In this document: positions 27,812 through 36,102 of the stretch, in pieces
Layout: the number at the start of each line of letters is the position of its first letter
Position numbering within the stretch: the first letter of the stretch is position 1
Position numbers and translations under genes: made by a program
Source: Pseudomonas syringae
Lineage (GTDB): Bacteria; Pseudomonadota; Gammaproteobacteria; Pseudomonadales; Pseudomonadaceae
NCBI RefSeq assembly: GCF_021605415.1
Contig: NZ_WKEQ01000020.1
Coordinates: forward strand, 1 to 64,000
DNA: 64,000 nt
Reading direction: 5' to 3'
Notes under the pieces: model-generated
Databases searched by the model: none
The model's input: only the letters and a program-made list of their open reading frames with translations
What the model was told of the DNA's origin: nothing

Positions 27812-27902
27812 GGGGGCTCCTTTCGGCCAAGCGTAACTATTTATGTCATCTGGTAGGCTCGGCAGATTACGCCTTCCGATCAATGCACAAAAGGTACAGT
27901 TG

Positions 27903-28868
27903 ATGACGAATCCCCGCCGCGCGGTTTTCCTGGATCACCCTTCCCTGGATCTCGGCGACCTCGACCTCAGCCCGTTGCGCGACTGCTTCAGCGACCTGCA
28001 ACTGTTCGCCCAGACGTCCCCGGAACAAGTCGCCGAACGCCTGCACGGCGCCACGGTGGCGATCACCAACAAGATCCTCATCGATGCCGCCGCCATGGCC
28101 GCCAACCCCGAACTGAAGCTGATTCTGATCACCGCCACCGGCACCAACAACGTCGACCTCGCCGCCGCCCGCGCCCATGGGATCACCGTGTGCAATTGTC
28201 AGGGTTACGGCACGCCGTCAGTGGCGCAACACACGATCATGCTGCTACTCAACCTCGCCACGCGCCTGGCCGACTATCAGAAGGCCGTCGGCGAAGGTCG
28301 CTGGCAGCAGGCGAAGCAGTTCTGCCTGCTGGACTATCCGATTGTCGAACTGGAAGGCAAAACCCTCGGCCTGCTGGGCCACGGCGAATTGGGTGGGGCG
28401 GTGGCGCAACTGGCCGAAGCGTTCGGCATGCGCGTATTGCTGGGGCAGATTCCCGGGCGCCCTGCCCGTCCGGATCGTTTGCCGCTGGACGAGTTGCTGC
28501 CGCAAATCGACGCCCTCACCCTGCACTGCCCGCTCAACGAACACACCCGCCACTTCATCGGTGCCCGAGAACTCGCCTCGATGAAGCCTGGTGCCTTTGT
28601 GGTCAACACGGCACGCGGCGGGTTGATCGACGAGCAGGCGCTGGCCGATGCGTTGCGTAGCGGTCATCTGGGCGGCGCGGCCACCGATGTGCTGAGCGTG
28701 GAACCGCCCACCCAAGGCAATCCGTTGCTCAGCGCCGATATCCCGCGTCTGATCGTCACGCCGCACAACGCCTGGGGCAGTCGCGAAGCCCGGCAGCGCA
28801 TCGTCGGCCAACTGACCGAAAACGCCCAGGCGTACTTCAGCGCTAAGGCGCTGCGGGTCGTCAGTTGA
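27903..28868 (+). CDS. D-2-hydroxyacid dehydrogenase (glycerate dehydrogenase-like)
   Basis: A 321-residue NAD(P)-dependent dehydrogenase. The nucleotide loop is LGHGELG, the catalytic Arg is in NTARGGLID, Glu in SVEPP and His in TPHNAWGS. It most resembles HprA (hydroxypyruvate/glyoxylate reductase). The ATG at 27903 is preceded by AAAGG. The exact 2-ketoacid is not defined by sequence. Confidence 0.88.
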   Translation: MTNPRRAVFLDHPSLDLGDLDLSPLRDCFSDLQLFAQTSPEQVAERLHGATVAITNKILIDAAAMAANPELKLILITATGTNNVDLAAARAHGITVCNCQGYGTPSVAQHTIMLLLNLATRLADYQKAVGEGRWQQAKQFCLLDYPIVELEGKTLGLLGHGELGGAVAQLAEAFGMRVLLGQIPGRPARPDRLPLDELLPQIDALTLHCPLNEHTRHFIGARELASMKPGAFVVNTARGGLIDEQALADALRSGHLGGAATDVLSVEPPTQGNPLLSADIPRLIVTPHNAWGSREARQRIVGQLTENAQAYFSAKALRVVS

Positions 28869-28901
28869 TAAACTGCGGGACTTTTTTTCAGGGGAGCAGT
28901 T

Positions 28902-29900
28902 ATGGATCCGCGCAGTGAAGTACTGCTTCGTCAGGCCGAATTATTTCAGGGTCCGCTGTTGCTGGCCGGGTTGCCCGCCGATGATTTGCTCGGCCGCTTG
29001 CCCGATGCGTTCGGCTGGTGCTGGCATGCCGGCGACCAAGCCGCGCTCGACGCACGCTTCGAGGGCCGCAGCCATTTTGGCGTGAACGTCCCGGAGCGTG
29101 AGTTCGATAGCGCCGTGGTGTTCCTGCCCAAATCCAAGGATTTGACCGATTACATCCTCAACGCCGTAGCCTCGCGCCTGGCCGGGCGCGAGGTGTATCT
29201 GGTCGGGGAGAAACGCAGCGGCATCGAAGGTGCGTCCAAGCAGCTCAACCCGTTCGGCAAGCCACGCAAGCTCGACAGCGCGCGCCATTGCCAGCTCTGG
29301 CAGGTCACCGTCGCTAATACCCCGCAGGTCAAGTCTCTGGAAAGCCTGGCGCAGACGTACGAACTGCCGCTGGCCGAAGGGCCGCTGAAAGTCATCAGCC
29401 TGCCGGGTGTGTTCAGCCATGGTCGACTGGATCGCGGCAGCGCGCTGTTGCTGGAGCATCTGGACAAACTGCCGAGCGGCCATCTGCTCGATTTCGGTTG
29501 TGGCGCCGGCGTGCTTGGGGCAGCGGTCAAACGTCGCTATCCGCACAATCAAGTCACATTGCTGGATGTCGACGCCTTTGCCGCCGCCAGCAGCCGCCTG
29601 ACATTGGCGGCCAACGGTCTGGACGCCGAAGTGCTGACCGGTGATGGCATCGATGCGGCGCCGATGGGTTTGAATGCGATTCTGAGCAACCCGCCGTTCC
29701 ACGTCGGCGTACACACCGATTATTTCGCCACCGAGAACTTGCTGCGAAAAGCGGCAAAACATCTGAAAAACGGTGGCGAACTGCGCTTGGTCGCAAACAG
29801 TTTCCTGAAGTATCAACCGTTGATCGAAGAGCATCTGGGCGTGTGTGCGATCAAGGCTGAAGGCAACGGATTCAGAATCTACCGGGCAAAACGTGGCTGA
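28902..29900 (+). CDS. rsmC: 16S rRNA (guanine(1207)-N2)-methyltransferase RsmC
   Basis: A 332-residue tandem methyltransferase-fold protein. The N-terminal half is degenerate; the C-terminal half has the SAM loop LLDFGCGAG (195-203) and the catalytic NPPF (263-266) of amino-directed methyltransferases. It methylates G1207 of 16S rRNA in the 30S subunit. Length and domain order are normal. Confidence 0.92.
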   Translation: MDPRSEVLLRQAELFQGPLLLAGLPADDLLGRLPDAFGWCWHAGDQAALDARFEGRSHFGVNVPEREFDSAVVFLPKSKDLTDYILNAVASRLAGREVYLVGEKRSGIEGASKQLNPFGKPRKLDSARHCQLWQVTVANTPQVKSLESLAQTYELPLAEGPLKVISLPGVFSHGRLDRGSALLLEHLDKLPSGHLLDFGCGAGVLGAAVKRRYPHNQVTLLDVDAFAAASSRLTLAANGLDAEVLTGDGIDAAPMGLNAILSNPPFHVGVHTDYFATENLLRKAAKHLKNGGELRLVANSFLKYQPLIEEHLGVCAIKAEGNGFRIYRAKRG

Positions 29901-29948
29901 AAATTAGCGCTTGCCGAATGGGTTTTGCCTAGGCAGAATCCGCTCCGT

Positions 29949-30143
29949 CCTAGGGGAGTAGTCTCCCACGAGCGCCACGCTCGTCCGGCATACGTCAACA
30001 TACTTGATCCTCAGATCATGGCGTATGCGACCCAAGCGACCGCATCAGACGGATCGCGGGGTTTGACAAGACCTATGACACGAACACCTTACCCGGGGCG
30101 GGGAGGCTGTACGTGTCATAGCCGTGTCGACCCGCCCCTTAGG
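29949..30143 (+). promoter_or_regulatory. yybP-ykoY manganese riboswitch
   Basis: The conserved blocks are in order: AGGGGAGTAG near 29952, GGCATACGTCAACATAC near 29987, TTTGACAAGACC near 30062, then ACACCTTACCCGGGGCGGGG. The outer stem can form between CCTA-GGGG (29949-29956) and CCCC-TTAGG (30135-30143). The element fills the leader of a GDT1-family cation exporter, the usual target of this Mn2+-sensing family. The 3' strand of the stem includes the likely ribosome binding site. Confidence 0.87.
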
Positions 30144-30151
30144 AAATCCTG

Positions 30152-30736
30152 ATGCTGGACTCGTTACTCGTTCCCACCGCAATCGTTGCCCTGGCCGAAA
30201 TCGGCGACAAGACGCAACTGCTCGCGCTCATTCTCGCCGCTCGCTTCCGCAAGCCCTGGCCGATCATCGCCGGCATCGTCGCCGCGACCCTGGCCAACCA
30301 CGCCGCCGCCGGTGCCGTGGGTGCGTGGGTCGGCGGTTTCTTTCCTGACGCCGTCCTGCACTGGATCCTCGCCGCGAGCTTCACCGCCACTGCGCTGTGG
30401 ACACTGGTGCCGGATAAAATGGACGACGATGAAGCCAGCACCGCGCGCAAGTTCGGGCCTTTTCTGACCACGTTAATCGCGTTCTTCCTTGCGGAAATCG
30501 GTGACAAGACCCAGATCGCGACAGTGATGCTCGCCGCGCAATACCCGGAACTGTGGCTGGTGATTATTGGCACCACGGTGGGCATGCTGATTGCCAACGT
30601 GCCGGTGGTGCTGGCGGGGAATTTTGCGGCGGACAAGTTGCCGCTGACCCTGATCCGTCGCCTGGCAGCTTCGGCGTTCATGATCCTGGCGGTCGTCGCG
30701 GTGTACAAAGCCATGCAGAGCAGCGGCTGGGTCTAG
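30152..30736 (+). CDS. TMEM165/GDT1 family cation (Mn2+) exporter
   Basis: A 194-residue inner-membrane protein with about six helices and the duplicated family motif EIGDKTQ at 16-22 and 115-121. Bacterial members, such as MneA of Vibrio, export manganese. The upstream yybP-ykoY element supports manganese as the signal. AGGA lies nine bases before the ATG. Confidence 0.92.
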   Translation: MLDSLLVPTAIVALAEIGDKTQLLALILAARFRKPWPIIAGIVAATLANHAAAGAVGAWVGGFFPDAVLHWILAASFTATALWTLVPDKMDDDEASTARKFGPFLTTLIAFFLAEIGDKTQIATVMLAAQYPELWLVIIGTTVGMLIANVPVVLAGNFAADKLPLTLIRRLAASAFMILAVVAVYKAMQSSGWV

Positions 30737-30747
30737 GGGCAGCATTG

Positions 30748-30813
30748 AGCTTCAAGCCTGAAGCTGCAAGCAAAGCGGATCTGCTTCAACTTGCAGCTCA
30801 AAGCTTGCAGCTT
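30748..30813. repeat. Imperfect inverted repeat, AGCTTGCAGCTT type
   Basis: Several copies of CTGCAAGC/GCTTGCAG face each other between the GDT1 gene and the convergent M48 gene and run into its stop codon. It could serve as a bidirectional transcript end, although there is no clear T tract. Confidence 0.55.
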
Positions 30814-31627
30814 ACTGCCTGCTACTGTTGTATAGCGGCATCACTTTGGGTATCGCCGCTTCCAGCGATGCAATCCGGCTCGACGAAGCCGGGTGCGTGC
30901 TCATGAATTCCGGTGGCGAACCTTCCGAGGCCTTGGCCATCTTGTTCCATAAGGTGATCGCGGCATTCGGGTTGTAGCCGGCGCGGGCGGCCAGTTCGAG
31001 GCCGATCAGATCGGCTTCGTTTTCGTTGGCACGGCTGTTGGGCAAGGTCATACCGTAGTTGGCCACGGTATCGGCCAGCGCCAGACTGTCCTGACCCAGA
31101 CCGAACAACGCGCCCGCCCCTTGCTTGGCCATTTCCATGCCGTAAGCCTTGGACATCGCTTCACGGCCGTGCTCGCGCAATGCGTGAGCGATTTCATGGC
31201 CCATGACCGCAGCGATTTCATCGTCGGTCAGTTTCAGGCTGTCGATCAGTCCGGTGTAGAAAATGATTTTGCCGCCAGGACCGCAATTGGCATTGAGCTC
31301 GTCGCTCTTGATCAGATTGACCTCCCACTTCCACTGCGCCGAATCCGGACGGAAGTTCGGTGCCTGGGCAATCAAGCGATCGGCAATGGCCTGGACACGC
31401 TTGGCGTCGTTGCTGGTTTTGTCCAGCACACCTTGGGTGTTCGCCTCGCCGACGGTCTTCTGATAGGACTGCGCATACATCTGGTCGACTTCCTGCGACG
31501 ACAGCATGCTGAACATGTACTGCTTGCGCTCCACCCCCACGGCACCGCCGCTGGTGGTGTTGACCGACTGGCAACCGGCTAGCAACAGCGCTGCGCCCAG
31601 CGCACTTACAACCAATGTCTTGTTCAT
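30812..31627 (-). CDS. M48 family metalloprotease lipoprotein (LoiP/YcaL-like)
   Basis: A 271-residue predicted lipoprotein with lipobox LLAGC (Cys19) and zinc protease motif HEIAH (144-148). The third ligand is probably in NENEADLIG. M48 lipoproteins of this size act in outer-membrane protein quality control. The ATG at 31627 has GGGAG seven bases upstream; an adjacent TTG is less likely. Confidence 0.9.
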   Translation of the reverse strand: MNKTLVVSALGAALLLAGCQSVNTTSGGAVGVERKQYMFSMLSSQEVDQMYAQSYQKTVGEANTQGVLDKTSNDAKRVQAIADRLIAQAPNFRPDSAQWKWEVNLIKSDELNANCGPGGKIIFYTGLIDSLKLTDDEIAAVMGHEIAHALREHGREAMSKAYGMEMAKQGAGALFGLGQDSLALADTVANYGMTLPNSRANENEADLIGLELAARAGYNPNAAITLWNKMAKASEGSPPEFMSTHPASSSRIASLEAAIPKVMPLYNSSRQ

Positions 31628-31711
31628 CAAAAAACTCCCTGGAAACCTGTGGCGTATCGTAGGCGGGGAATTGTATTGGCGCCAGATACAAAGCGTTCAG
31701 GTTCGTACAAC

Positions 31712-31758
31712 ATCAAAAGATCCTCCGAACGCGGCCCGAGTCTGCGGCAGCGCCTGCA
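31712..31758. repeat. Dispersed 45-nt repeat, copy 2
   Basis: ATCAAAAGATCCTCCGAACG followed by CGGCCCGAGTCTGCGGCAGC, differing from the copy at 27081-27127 at only a few positions. It lies just beyond the YedK stop. Confidence 0.8.
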
Positions 31759-31778
31759 CAAGCACCACCAAGATCCTC

Positions 31779-32402
31779 TTAACCCGGGGTCAGACACTCA
31801 GGGCCGTTGAGCTTGGGATCATTGACCATATTCGCCAGCACCCGCTCGCGCAGAGCCGCCGGTTCGCTGGCAAGCAATGCCTGCAACACATGCAGCGGCG
31901 TCTCCGGATCCAGCCATGCCGCCTGCCCCGCCTCATCGAGAATCAACGGTCGGCGCTGATTCGACGCTGGTTGTGTAATCACCGCCGCGCTCAGCCACAC
32001 CTGCTCCTGCACGGGATACGCTTCCCAGATTGCCGCGAAGAACAATGACGAGCCCTCCCCCGGCGTCAGCCAGTACGGGCGCTTGCGCTGGGTGCCGCGC
32101 CATTCGTAGAAACCATTGGCCGGCAGCAGGCACCGACGCAGACGCAGGGCTTCGCGAAACATTGGTTGTTCGGCGACGGTTTCAGCCCGGGCATGGGCCG
32201 GAGTGCGCGACAGATCGGTCAGCCACGGCGGCGTCAACCCCCAACGGGCGCGGGCGAGCGAGCGTTGGCCATCCGGCTCGGCACGCAGCATCAACACCGA
32301 ATCATTGGGGGAAATGTTCCACTGCGCCAGTTGATCGGCAGGAAAACCTGGCAAGGCCGCGAAATCACGGTTCCAGCGAAACAGGGCATAACGTCCACAC
32401 AT
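31779..32402 (-). CDS. yedK: SOS response-associated peptidase (YedK/HMCES family)
   Basis: A 207-residue protein starting MCGRYA; the catalytic Cys2 becomes N-terminal and crosslinks to abasic sites in single-stranded DNA. Other family blocks are ANGFYEW (around residue 105), ARAETV and a histidine near the C-terminal part. It protects abasic sites during repair. Confidence 0.92.
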   Translation of the reverse strand: MCGRYALFRWNRDFAALPGFPADQLAQWNISPNDSVLMLRAEPDGQRSLARARWGLTPPWLTDLSRTPAHARAETVAEQPMFREALRLRRCLLPANGFYEWRGTQRKRPYWLTPGEGSSLFFAAIWEAYPVQEQVWLSAAVITQPASNQRRPLILDEAGQAAWLDPETPLHVLQALLASEPAALRERVLANMVNDPKLNGPECLTPG

Positions 32403-32438
32403 GGGGCAACACGACTCAGGAATAAAACGAACGCCAGC

Positions 32439-32699
32439 CTAACAGACCAACGTGCCGGGGAAGCTTTCCGGTTCGTCGCCGGGCAACGGCAACGCGGCAT
32501 TGTACGCAGTGATCAACTCGCGGGCGTAATCGGCCTGATCATTGTCGACCGACAGCCCGAGCACACCGAAAATCGGCAGTTCACCGGTACCGCCGATCAA
32601 ATCGCGCCCTACCAAGTGCGCCTCGATGCCTTCGCTGGCGAGCATGCCTTTAAGCATCTCGCCTTCCATCAGGTTTTCCGGCTCGTAAATTCGCTGCAT
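32439..32699 (-). CDS. DUF2007 domain protein
   Basis: An 86-residue protein with the DUF2007 pattern: it starts MQRIYEPENLMEGEMLKGML and has a central FGVLGLSV. The family is described only as a putative signal-transducing domain. It follows the CPXCG-type gene by 9 bp, so the two are probably cotranscribed. Confidence 0.85.
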   Translation of the reverse strand: MQRIYEPENLMEGEMLKGMLASEGIEAHLVGRDLIGGTGELPIFGVLGLSVDNDQADYARELITAYNAALPLPGDEPESFPGTLVC

Positions 32700-32708
32700 G
32701 GTTGCTCC

Positions 32709-32891
32709 TCAGTCGTTCTCGCCACGTACTTCGAGCATCCATTCGTCCCCATCAACCTGCAAAACAAACGTGATCGGCCTACAACAGACCTGACAGTCTT
32801 CGATATAGGTCTGATCACCACCCGACAGATCCACCGTGGTCTCGACCGCCTCCCCACAATACGGACAATCATAAAACGCCTGTTCCAGCAT
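32709..32891 (-). CDS. CPXCG-motif cysteine-rich protein
   Basis: A 60-residue protein with two cysteine pairs, CPYCG (9-13) and CQVCC (about 33-37), spaced as in a small zinc ribbon. The ATG at 32891 has GGGAG at good spacing. Function unknown; conserved with the DUF2007 gene. Confidence 0.85.
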   Translation of the reverse strand: MLEQAFYDCPYCGEAVETTVDLSGGDQTYIEDCQVCCRPITFVLQVDGDEWMLEVRGEND

Positions 32892-33030
32892 CGCGGTCTC
32901 CCAAGTGACTTGTGCGTATAATCGCCGGTCTATTTGCAGGGCCATTTGTGTCTGGCTACCTTTTCAGACCGTGCCCCGTTGGTTTTCGATCAAAACCTTT
33001 AATTACCCTAGCCGTTTCTAACAAGAGAGC

Positions 33031-34197
33031 ATGATGGGCGAATTCGATGCCATCCGACCTTACGACGACAGCGAAGTACCAGTGGTACTGGCAAGACTGC
33101 TCAGCGACAAGGCGTTTCTAGATATCCTCACCCACTTCCGCTTTCCGCGTTCCGCCGGTGCCTTCGGCTGGATGCTCAAACCCCTTATAGCCCATCGGTT
33201 GCGCCGTGAATTCGCCGGCGTCACTTCGGTGGCGACGTTACAGGACAAAGTCGAATCCTACGTTGATCACACCATCGAGCGCGCCACCGATGGCGTGACC
33301 TACACCGGTGTCGAGCAATTCAAGTCTGGCAGTGCGTACCTGTTCATCGCCAACCACCGCGACATCGTGATGGATCCGGCCTTCGTCAACTACGCCGTGT
33401 ACCACGCCGGCCTGCCGACGCCACGCATCGCCATCGGCGACAACCTGCTGCAAAAGCCGTTTGTCAGCGACCTGATGCGCCTGAACAAGAGCTTCATCGT
33501 GCACCGTTCGATCACCGGGCGTCGCGAAAAAATGGCGGCGTATCAACTGCTATCGGCTTACATCAATCATTCGATTCGCAACGATTGCGCGTCAATCTGG
33601 ATCGCTCAGGCCGAAGGCCGGGCCAAGGACGGCGACGACCGCACCGAGTCGGCGATCCTCAAGATGTTCCACATGAGCCGCAAGGACGAGCCATTCGGCG
33701 AGGTCATCCAGTCGCTGAACGTGACCCCGGTATCGATCAGCTACGAATACGATCCGTGCGATCAAGCCAAGGCTCGCGAGCTGTACATCCGCGCCACCAC
33801 CGGCACTTACGCCAAGGCGCCGGGCGAGGATGACGTCAGCATCGCCAAAGGCATCACCGGCTATAAAGGCCGGGTACACGTCAACTTCGCCGCACCGATC
33901 ACGCAGTTGTTCGAAGACACCAAGCAATTGGCCGTCGAAATGGACAAGCAGATTCTCGGCGGCTATCGCCTGTTCCCGGTGCATTACCTGGCGTATGCGC
34001 AATGGGCCGATGCCGATCCGCAGTTGCAGGTGCCGACAGCGGCCGAGGTGTTCCCGGCGGATGAGCTGGCCAAGGCGTCGGAGGAGTGGCAGCGTCGACT
34101 GGATGCGTGCCCTGCCGAGCATCGTCCATATCTGGTGCTGCAATATGCGACGCCGGTGCGTAACCAGTATCGGGTTCAGGCGGGAATGGCGCTTTAA
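33031..34197 (+). CDS. PlsC-like acyltransferase family protein
   Basis: A 388-residue protein of the glycerol-phosphate acyltransferase superfamily. The catalytic block reads NHRDIVMD (108-115), so His109 and Asp115 are one residue further apart than in the usual HX4D; Asp111 might serve instead. The family's later block is seen near EGRAKDGDDR (195-204). Substrate unknown; a phospholipid or storage-lipid role is likely. A TATAAT box lies at 32917-32922. ATG codons at 33031 and 33034 are both possible. Confidence 0.85.
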   Translation: MMGEFDAIRPYDDSEVPVVLARLLSDKAFLDILTHFRFPRSAGAFGWMLKPLIAHRLRREFAGVTSVATLQDKVESYVDHTIERATDGVTYTGVEQFKSGSAYLFIANHRDIVMDPAFVNYAVYHAGLPTPRIAIGDNLLQKPFVSDLMRLNKSFIVHRSITGRREKMAAYQLLSAYINHSIRNDCASIWIAQAEGRAKDGDDRTESAILKMFHMSRKDEPFGEVIQSLNVTPVSISYEYDPCDQAKARELYIRATTGTYAKAPGEDDVSIAKGITGYKGRVHVNFAAPITQLFEDTKQLAVEMDKQILGGYRLFPVHYLAYAQWADADPQLQVPTAAEVFPADELAKASEEWQRRLDACPAEHRPYLVLQYATPVRNQYRVQAGMAL

Positions 34198-34212
34198 GCT
34201 TTGAGCAGGATC

Positions 34213-34287
34213 AAAAGATCGCAGCCTGCGGCAGCTCCTTGGGATTTATGTTCACCCTGAAGGAGCTGCCGAAGGCTGCGATCTTTT
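34213..34287. repeat. Long inverted repeat of the GATCGCAGC family
   Basis: Two 28-bp arms (34213-34240 and 34260-34287) match at 27 of 28 positions around a 19-nt loop. Arm pattern: AAAAGATCGCAGCC, then TGC, then GGCAGCTCCTT. It separates the convergent acyltransferase and small membrane protein genes. Confidence 0.88.
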
Positions 34288-34291
34288 GCTT

Positions 34292-34570
34292 TCAGAAGCG
34301 GGTGCTGATCCAGGAAACGAGCAGCGCCAGGCCCAGGCAGGCGAATCCGAAACGATAGAAAAACCTGTTCATGCGCAGCGTCGCCCAATCCAGCATCGGC
34401 TCTTCGCTCGGGCGGCTTTCGCGCTGGGCGGCGAGGCTGGCCATAGCGCGTTGTTCGCGGCGACGGGTGGCGTGCAGCAGCCAACTGCCGGGAAATGCGA
34501 ACAGCAGCGCCAGCAGGTTGATCAATTTGGCGGGATGGGAAGTAAACAGCGTCATCAAATGCAGCGACAT
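34292..34570 (-). CDS. Small predicted membrane protein
   Basis: A 92-residue protein with two hydrophobic segments (about 13-30 and 70-88) separated by an Arg-rich stretch. The ATG at 34570 has GAGG at suitable distance; the frame remains open further upstream but is Arg-rich and unlike a start. I do not recognise a family. Confidence 0.65.
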   Translation of the reverse strand: MSLHLMTLFTSHPAKLINLLALLFAFPGSWLLHATRRREQRAMASLAAQRESRPSEEPMLDWATLRMNRFFYRFGFACLGLALLVSWISTRF

Positions 34571-34763
34571 CTCAAACCTCAAGCTAAACCGGTTATGGCG
34601 AACGCCAGACCGACGACCGCGGCCGAATTCTACCGAAACCCTCCCGCCCTGCCGCAGTCTTCGCGATAAAAAACATGACAATCGACCGATGGCTGTCCTG
34701 TGTCACGGCCCCGTCATCTGGATCGGTCACCCTGCGCGCCTCGAAAACGACACGGAATCCGTC

Positions 34764-34970
34764 ATGTTGCACGCCGAAAATCAGGATCGCCTGTACCTCA
34801 TCACCCCCAGCGACGAACAGCAGACACTCGTCGGCAGCCTCGCTTTCAATGTTCAGGATCGCCATTGGCTGGTGTATTGCGCGCTGGGCGGGCATCAACA
34901 TGCCGATTTGCCGGAGACGGATTTGCTGACGGGCGTGAGCGTCCTCGACTTTTATTCACAGGCCGCCTGA
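34764..34970 (+). CDS. Small hypothetical protein
   Basis: A 68-residue acidic protein with no recognised domain. Alternating hydrophobic residues suggest a small beta-rich fold. The same frame is open upstream with another ATG at 34689, which has no ribosome binding site. Codon use resembles that of neighbouring genes. No RNA gene or motif was seen in 34571-34763. Confidence 0.5.
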   Translation: MLHAENQDRLYLITPSDEQQTLVGSLAFNVQDRHWLVYCALGGHQHADLPETDLLTGVSVLDFYSQAA

Positions 34971-34977
34971 ACACCAC

Positions 34978-35015
34978 CCCGTGCAGGAGCCCGAGCCTTC
35001 GGCAGCTCCTACAGA
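34978..35015. repeat. Partial GATCGCAGC-family repeat
   Basis: GCAGGAGCCCGAGCCTTCGG then CAGCTCCTACAG forms a short self-complementary unit (AGGAGC/GCTCCT) related to the other copies of this family. Confidence 0.55.
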
Positions 35016-35031
35016 GGGAATTTGAGGCAAT

Positions 35032-35063
35032 AAAAAACGGCGCTTGTGATAGCGCCGTTTTTG
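35032..35063 (-). terminator. Terminator of the YajG-like lipoprotein gene
   Basis: A 10-bp stem AAACGGCGCT/AGCGCCGTTT (35035-35044 with 35051-35060) ends in a T tract on the - strand, 16 bp past the stop codon. A and T tracts on both sides also allow + strand use. Confidence 0.85.
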
Positions 35064-35078
35064 CATCAAGCCAAAGTC

Positions 35079-35663
35079 TTACTCAGCCAGAACCTGCCCC
35101 ACCGTCGGATCCTTGAACAACCGCGTCAACGCATCGCTCAATACATCGCTGACCAGTTTGGTGTTGGTTTCCTGGTTCGGAGCCATGCCGAAACGCTGAT
35201 CCAGCGACGCACCGTAACGGCCGCTGTAGCGACGGTTGGCGTTCTGCACATCCGAGCGGAAGGTCGCGCCGATGGTGGCTTCGGTCACGTACATGCCTTC
35301 TTTCGGCGACTGGTATTTCAGTTCGGCCAGGGTCACGGTCAACTGCGGCGCGTTCGGCGCGCTGTTGGTCGGGGTGAAGCCGAGCAGGCGCACGGCGGCT
35401 TCTGCCTGGGCCTGCAGTTTCGGCAGGATCTGCTCTTTCTGCACGGTGATGGCGCTGGTTTCCGGGTACAGGCCGCCACGGGTGCCAAGGGTTGGCGACG
35501 GACGACCGTCAACCACGCGAACCACAACAGGCTGGCCACGACCGACCGGTGCCAGCTGAGTGGTCAGCTTTGGTTCCGGGCTCAGTTGTTGCGGGCTGTG
35601 GGCGCAGCCGGCCAGGGTCAAACCGGTCACAGTGATCAAACCGAACAACAGGCGTTGCAACAT
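35079..35663 (-). CDS. YajG family lipoprotein
   Basis: A 194-residue predicted lipoprotein with lipobox LTLAGC (Cys20) and the YajG-type pattern VVRVVDGRP (about 47-55). GGAGAG precedes the ATG at 35663. Family function is unclear; the protein is probably anchored in the outer membrane. Confidence 0.87.
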   Translation of the reverse strand: MLQRLLFGLITVTGLTLAGCAHSPQQLSPEPKLTTQLAPVGRGQPVVVRVVDGRPSPTLGTRGGLYPETSAITVQKEQILPKLQAQAEAAVRLLGFTPTNSAPNAPQLTVTLAELKYQSPKEGMYVTEATIGATFRSDVQNANRRYSGRYGASLDQRFGMAPNQETNTKLVSDVLSDALTRLFKDPTVGQVLAE

Positions 35664-35868
35664 GCTCTTCTCTCCAGAATCAGGCACAAACAGGCCGGCA
35701 GTATAGCGGTGGGCCACTGCGGGTAACTAGCTCCGCACAGTGAATACTGAAATGTCTGACAAAACCTTCAGAATCCGGTTCCTGTCACGGATCAGTCACC
35801 GCGCTTTCACCTTCGCGTAACGGCTGCCTGCGAACCTTCAGGGGCAATCCACCCAAAAGGAACCGGAC

Positions 35869-36102
35869 ATGCGCTATCTCATCTCATTGTTTGCCCCGCG
35901 CCCGCTGCACCGCAGCTTTGCCCTGCTCGACCGCAACGGCCACTGCCAGGCCTTCAAGCAGTGCAGCTTGCAACCGATGGGCGACGGCTGGGTCGAAATC
36001 GAAGAAATTCGCCTCAACTGGTTGCACCAGCCACTGCCCGCCAGTGCCCGGGTGATTCAGCGCCAGCCTCGTGCACGGGCGCAGGCAATGTTGAGCATCT
36101 GA
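35869..36102 (+). CDS. Small conserved hypothetical protein
   Basis: A 77-residue basic protein with AAAGGAACCGG upstream of the ATG at 35869. No transmembrane segment, signal peptide or known motif is seen. Codon use is typical of the neighbourhood. The good ribosome binding site is the main support. Confidence 0.65.
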   Translation: MRYLISLFAPRPLHRSFALLDRNGHCQAFKQCSLQPMGDGWVEIEEIRLNWLHQPLPASARVIQRQPRARAQAMLSI

